NCBI GenBank assembly: GCA_002401525.1
Contig: NVTH01000001.1
Span: forward strand, 15,334-24,375
DNA from: Moraxellaceae bacterium
GTDB lineage: Bacteria > Pseudomonadota > Gammaproteobacteria > Pseudomonadales > UBA3067
DNA length: 9,042 nucleotides
Reading direction: 5' to 3'
The notes under the pieces were generated by a model, which was given only the letters and a program-made list of their open reading frames with translations, did not search any database and was not told the origin of the DNA. Of this stretch, positions 6,617 through 9,042 are shown in pieces. Each line of letters opens with the position of its first letter. Position 1 is the first letter of the stretch. The translations under genes and the position numbers were made by a program.

Positions 6617-9042
6617 CTTTGAATTAAAGCCGCCAATCGTGCCACCTGAGGCGCTTGCAAAATCGACTCATGATCGGCAGTCAGCTGTTCCCGCACTAAA
6701 TGGTGAGTGGCATAAGCAGACCAAGCGTCACCCGAATTCACCCCAAGCCGAGATTCAGAGGCTGCCACGTGCAATACATTCCCCGAATAAACCGCTAACT
6801 GATAAACCCTCATCGCTTCCGCATTGGCTTTACCCACGGCGATCACCCGCTGCACCTGGGACAAGCCCAGCTCATCGGCCACCAAACCTCGATCGCGAGC
6901 CCGATTATAAATCAAAGTCACTTGAGAGGTGCCATCGAGCCCGGCTAAGTCTTGCTCTTTAATGTCCAGCTCGGCGCCAAACTGTTCAATCACTAAGGCG
7001 CTTTGTGATTCTTCAGCAAGCTTGTCTCCTAAACACTTCGGATCATAGCTATCAATCAAATAAAGATTTTCAACCGTCTCGCCTTGAGCCTCTAATTGCT
7101 GAGTTATTTCCCAAGCAATTAATCCCCCTAAGGATTGGCCACCCAAAAGATACGGCCCCCGGGGCTGAACTTGCTTGATGCTTTCAATGTAATAGGACGC
7201 CATGGATTCAAACGAAGCATAGAGAGACTGATGTTCTTCAAGCCCCGAAGCTTGCAAACCATACACATTCACCCCGTTTAATTCCTGAGCTAATGGCTGA
7301 TAGCAGAACACCGTACCGCCAACGGGATGAATCATAAACAGATTCTTTGCAGCCTTTTGTTGACGAATAGAGACCACAGGGCTCCAGTCACTGGGATGTA
7401 GCTCTTGATCAATTAATGTCGCTACATCAGCCACCGACTGGGCGTTAAACAACATGGAAAGGCGAAACTTGGCCGCAAAATCTTTTTCCAATCGAGAAAG
7501 TATCCGCATCGCCAATAATGAGTTCCCTCCCAACTCAAAAAAGTTAGCCTCTACACTGACTTTTTCTAGGCCTAGAATCTCTTTCCAAACTTGAGCCACC
7601 CTTTGTTCCGTATCATTCCGTGGCGCTAAATAAACCCGCTCCGCACCGGCTTCTTGCGGCAAAGCTTTACGATCAATTTTACCATTGGGGGTTAACGGCC
7701 ACTGCGGCAACACCAGCACATTATTAGGCACCATATAATCGGGTAAATACTGCCCTAATAAAGTTCGCCACGGCTGTTGATCCAGCGCCACATCTCCGAT
7801 CACATAGCCCACCAAAGAATCATCGAGAGCCAACACTAAACTGTCTTCAACGCCTGGTTGCTGCCTGAGCGCCCATTCGATTTCACCTAACTCAATGCGC
7901 AGGCCGCGAATTTTGACTTGGAAATCCTTGCGGCCAATAAACTCATAATCGCCACTCGCTAACTGACGCATCAAGTCGCCAGTGCGATACAGCAGGCCGT
8001 CTCCATAAGGGTTGTCGATAAAGACCGCGTTACTGAGCTGCTCTTTATTGAGATAACCCTCACCCACCCCTTCACCGCTGATGCACAACTCCCCAATCAA
8101 ACCCTGGGGAAGCATTTGTTGATTGTCATTTAACAAATACAATTGCACATTGTCATTGGCGCGCCCAACCGGCACTGCATGTTGATAGTAACGTTGTGGA
8201 TCTTGCACGTGAAAGAAAGCCGCAATATCGGTGCACTCGGTAGGGCCGTAATTATTGGTCACTTGTGCTTGATTGAATTCATTCTCCAACCAAGCCTGCA
8301 GGGTATTCATCCGAATCGGCTCACCCCCAAAAATCACCTGCCGTAAACTACTCAGCTGTTGGAACGAAATCTCTTGGTCCGAACGTTGCTCCACCAACGG
8401 ATAAAACGCACTCGGCGCGCAATTGATTAAGGTGACTTTTTCCGTTTCGATTATTTCCGCAAAAGCTCGTTCATCATAGTGATCCACTTCTGGCAAAATG
8501 AGCTGTCCACCACTCACCAGCGGTGCAAAAAGATTTTTCTGCGTCAAATCAAAACCGAACGCACTTATAATCAGCACCCGACTGCTTTGATCAAAGCCAA
8601 ATTGCCGAACATACCAGCTCAATAAATTTAATTCACCACGATGCTTTACCGCCGCACCCTTCGGCTCTCCGGTCGATCCCGAGGTGTAGACAACGTAAAT
8701 TAAATCATCCTTTTCGTTAATGGGCTGAGGATTAGTATCAGAAAGATTCTCAAGCTGACCCCAATCACGATCCATTAGAAATTGTTGCCCTGCCACTTCT
8801 TGCAAACATTCCGCAACTCCCGACTGAGTAATTAACATCGGCGCAGCGCTGTCTTTCAGCAAATAGGCCAGTCGTTCTGGTGGATACTGGCTGTCCATTG
8901 GCACATAGGCGCCTCCGGCTTTTAGCACCGCCAACACGGCCACCATCGTATCCGTACTACGATCAAGGCAAATTCCCACGCGGCTGTTACGCGTAATCCC
9001 TTGCCCGCGCAAATAGTGCGCTAATTGATTCGCTCGGCTGTT
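6604..9042 (-). CDS. Non-ribosomal peptide synthetase, termination module A-PCP-TE (partial, N-terminus missing)
   Basis: The visible 812 C-terminal residues form a release module; the start, and presumably a condensation domain, lie beyond the right edge. Numbering from the first visible residue, the adenylation domain (1 to about 470) shows core motifs A2 LKAGGAYVPMD (40-50), A3 YTSGSTGEPKG (119-129), A5 NNYGPTE (263-269), A7 YRTGDL (352-357), A8 QVKIRGLRIELGEIE (ending 389) and A10 NGKIDR (453-458). It activates an amino acid with ATP. Asp165 and Lys455 are the conserved binders of the amino and carboxyl groups. The carrier domain (about 471-547) has FFELGGNSLLAM with phosphopantetheine Ser508. 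The type I thioesterase (about 566-812) has GGQSLGG with Ser637, probable Asp664 in LIDSYDP and His791 in ADHESILQAP, so the triad appears complete. No epimerisation or methylation domain is seen in this part. An in-frame TTG at 9012 is not a start, since the A-domain frame continues upstream of it to the edge. Confidence 0.96.
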   Translation of the reverse strand, partial: NSRANQLAHYLRGQGITRNSRVGICLDRSTDTMVAVLAVLKAGGAYVPMDSQYPPERLAYLLKDSAAPMLITQSGVAECLQEVAGQQFLMDRDWGQLENLSDTNPQPINEKDDLIYVVYTSGSTGEPKGAAVKHRGELNLLSWYVRQFGFDQSSRVLIISAFGFDLTQKNLFAPLVSGGQLILPEVDHYDERAFAEIIETEKVTLINCAPSAFYPLVEQRSDQEISFQQLSSLRQVIFGGEPIRMNTLQAWLENEFNQAQVTNNYGPTECTDIAAFFHVQDPQRYYQHAVPVGRANDNVQLYLLNDNQQMLPQGLIGELCISGEGVGEGYLNKEQLSNAVFIDNPYGDGLLYRTGDLMRQLASGDYEFIGRKDFQVKIRGLRIELGEIEWALRQQPGVEDSLVLALDDSLVGYVIGDVALDQQPWRTLLGQYLPDYMVPNNVLVLPQWPLTPNGKIDRKALPQEAGAERVYLAPRNDTEQRVAQVWKEILGLEKVSVEANFFELGGNSLLAMRILSRLEKDFAAKFRLSMLFNAQSVADVATLIDQELHPSDWSPVVSIRQQKAAKNLFMIHPVGGTVFCYQPLAQELNGVNVYGLQASGLEEHQSLYASFESMASYYIESIKQVQPRGPYLLGGQSLGGLIAWEITQQLEAQGETVENLYLIDSYDPKCLGDKLAEESQSALVIEQFGAELDIKEQDLAGLDGTSQVTLIYNRARDRGLVADELGLSQVQRVIAVGKANAEAMRVYQLAVYSGNVLHVAASESRLGVNSGDAWSAYATHHLVREQLTADHESILQAPQVARLAALIQSTLL

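Noticed and set aside
6639..6962. Plus-strand open frame of 107 codons
   Set aside because: It is antisense to the thioesterase domain of the NRPS; composition is Pro/Arg-rich, as expected for a shadow frame, and no domain is visible.
9010..9012. TTG at 9012 as the start of a complete NRPS gene
   Set aside because: The frame continues upstream to the window edge with A-domain-like sequence (QLAHYLRGQGI), so the TTG is an internal leucine codon and the gene is truncated by the window.
1..9042. Mobile element, CRISPR array or RNA gene
   Set aside because: No transposase or integrase reading frame, no regularly spaced repeats, and no tRNA-like or rRNA-like segment were seen; nearly all bases belong to the five coding regions.

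Overview
The window is one block of five genes, all read from the minus strand, with almost no spare DNA between them. In transcription order (right to left) they are: the 3' part of a non-ribosomal peptide synthetase (NRPS) gene, a major facilitator superfamily (MFS) exporter, a stand-alone type II thioesterase, an RND-pump periplasmic adaptor (membrane fusion protein), and the 5' part of the matching RND inner-membrane pump. Both end genes run off the window. The picture is the downstream end of a secondary-metabolite gene cluster: assembly and release of a peptide, proofreading of the assembly line, and two different export routes.

A tripartite RND/adaptor system needs an outer membrane, so the host is a Gram-negative bacterium. 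Protein style, moderate base composition (judged by eye, not computed) and short intergenic gaps fit a proteobacterium, perhaps a gammaproteobacterium, but nothing here fixes the genus. No RNA gene, CRISPR array, insertion sequence, integrase or attachment site was seen.

Layout. 9042-6604: NRPS termination module, adenylation (A) - carrier (PCP) - thioesterase (TE), ending in TAA. 6603-6440: a 164-base gap with a 14-bp tandem repeat over the NRPS stop, T-rich direct repeats (on the coding strand), a weak candidate promoter and a CACTAGTG palindrome. 6439-5117: MFS drug/siderophore-type exporter. 5116-5053: a 64-base gap with an imperfect direct repeat and a good ribosome binding site. 5052-4213: type II thioesterase. 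4212-4143: a 70-base gap with no clear signal. 4142-2820: adaptor. 2819-2808: a 12-base gap. 2807-1: RND pump, 935 codons visible, about 100 probably missing.

Inferred working model: the NRPS A domain loads the last amino acid onto the PCP, the built-in TE releases the peptide (hydrolysis or cyclisation), and the separate thioesterase clears misloaded carrier proteins. The MFS protein moves product across the inner membrane, and the RND pump with its adaptor moves product or periplasmic intermediates across the outer membrane using an outer-membrane channel not encoded here. The A-domain selectivity residues read by hand, D-L-K-N-I-G-N-D-I-K, do not match a code I can assign, so the product is unknown. 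An unexpected pattern is that the tetramer CTAG is strongly concentrated in the gaps between genes (7 in about 310 bases, against 7 in about 8.7 kb of coding sequence).
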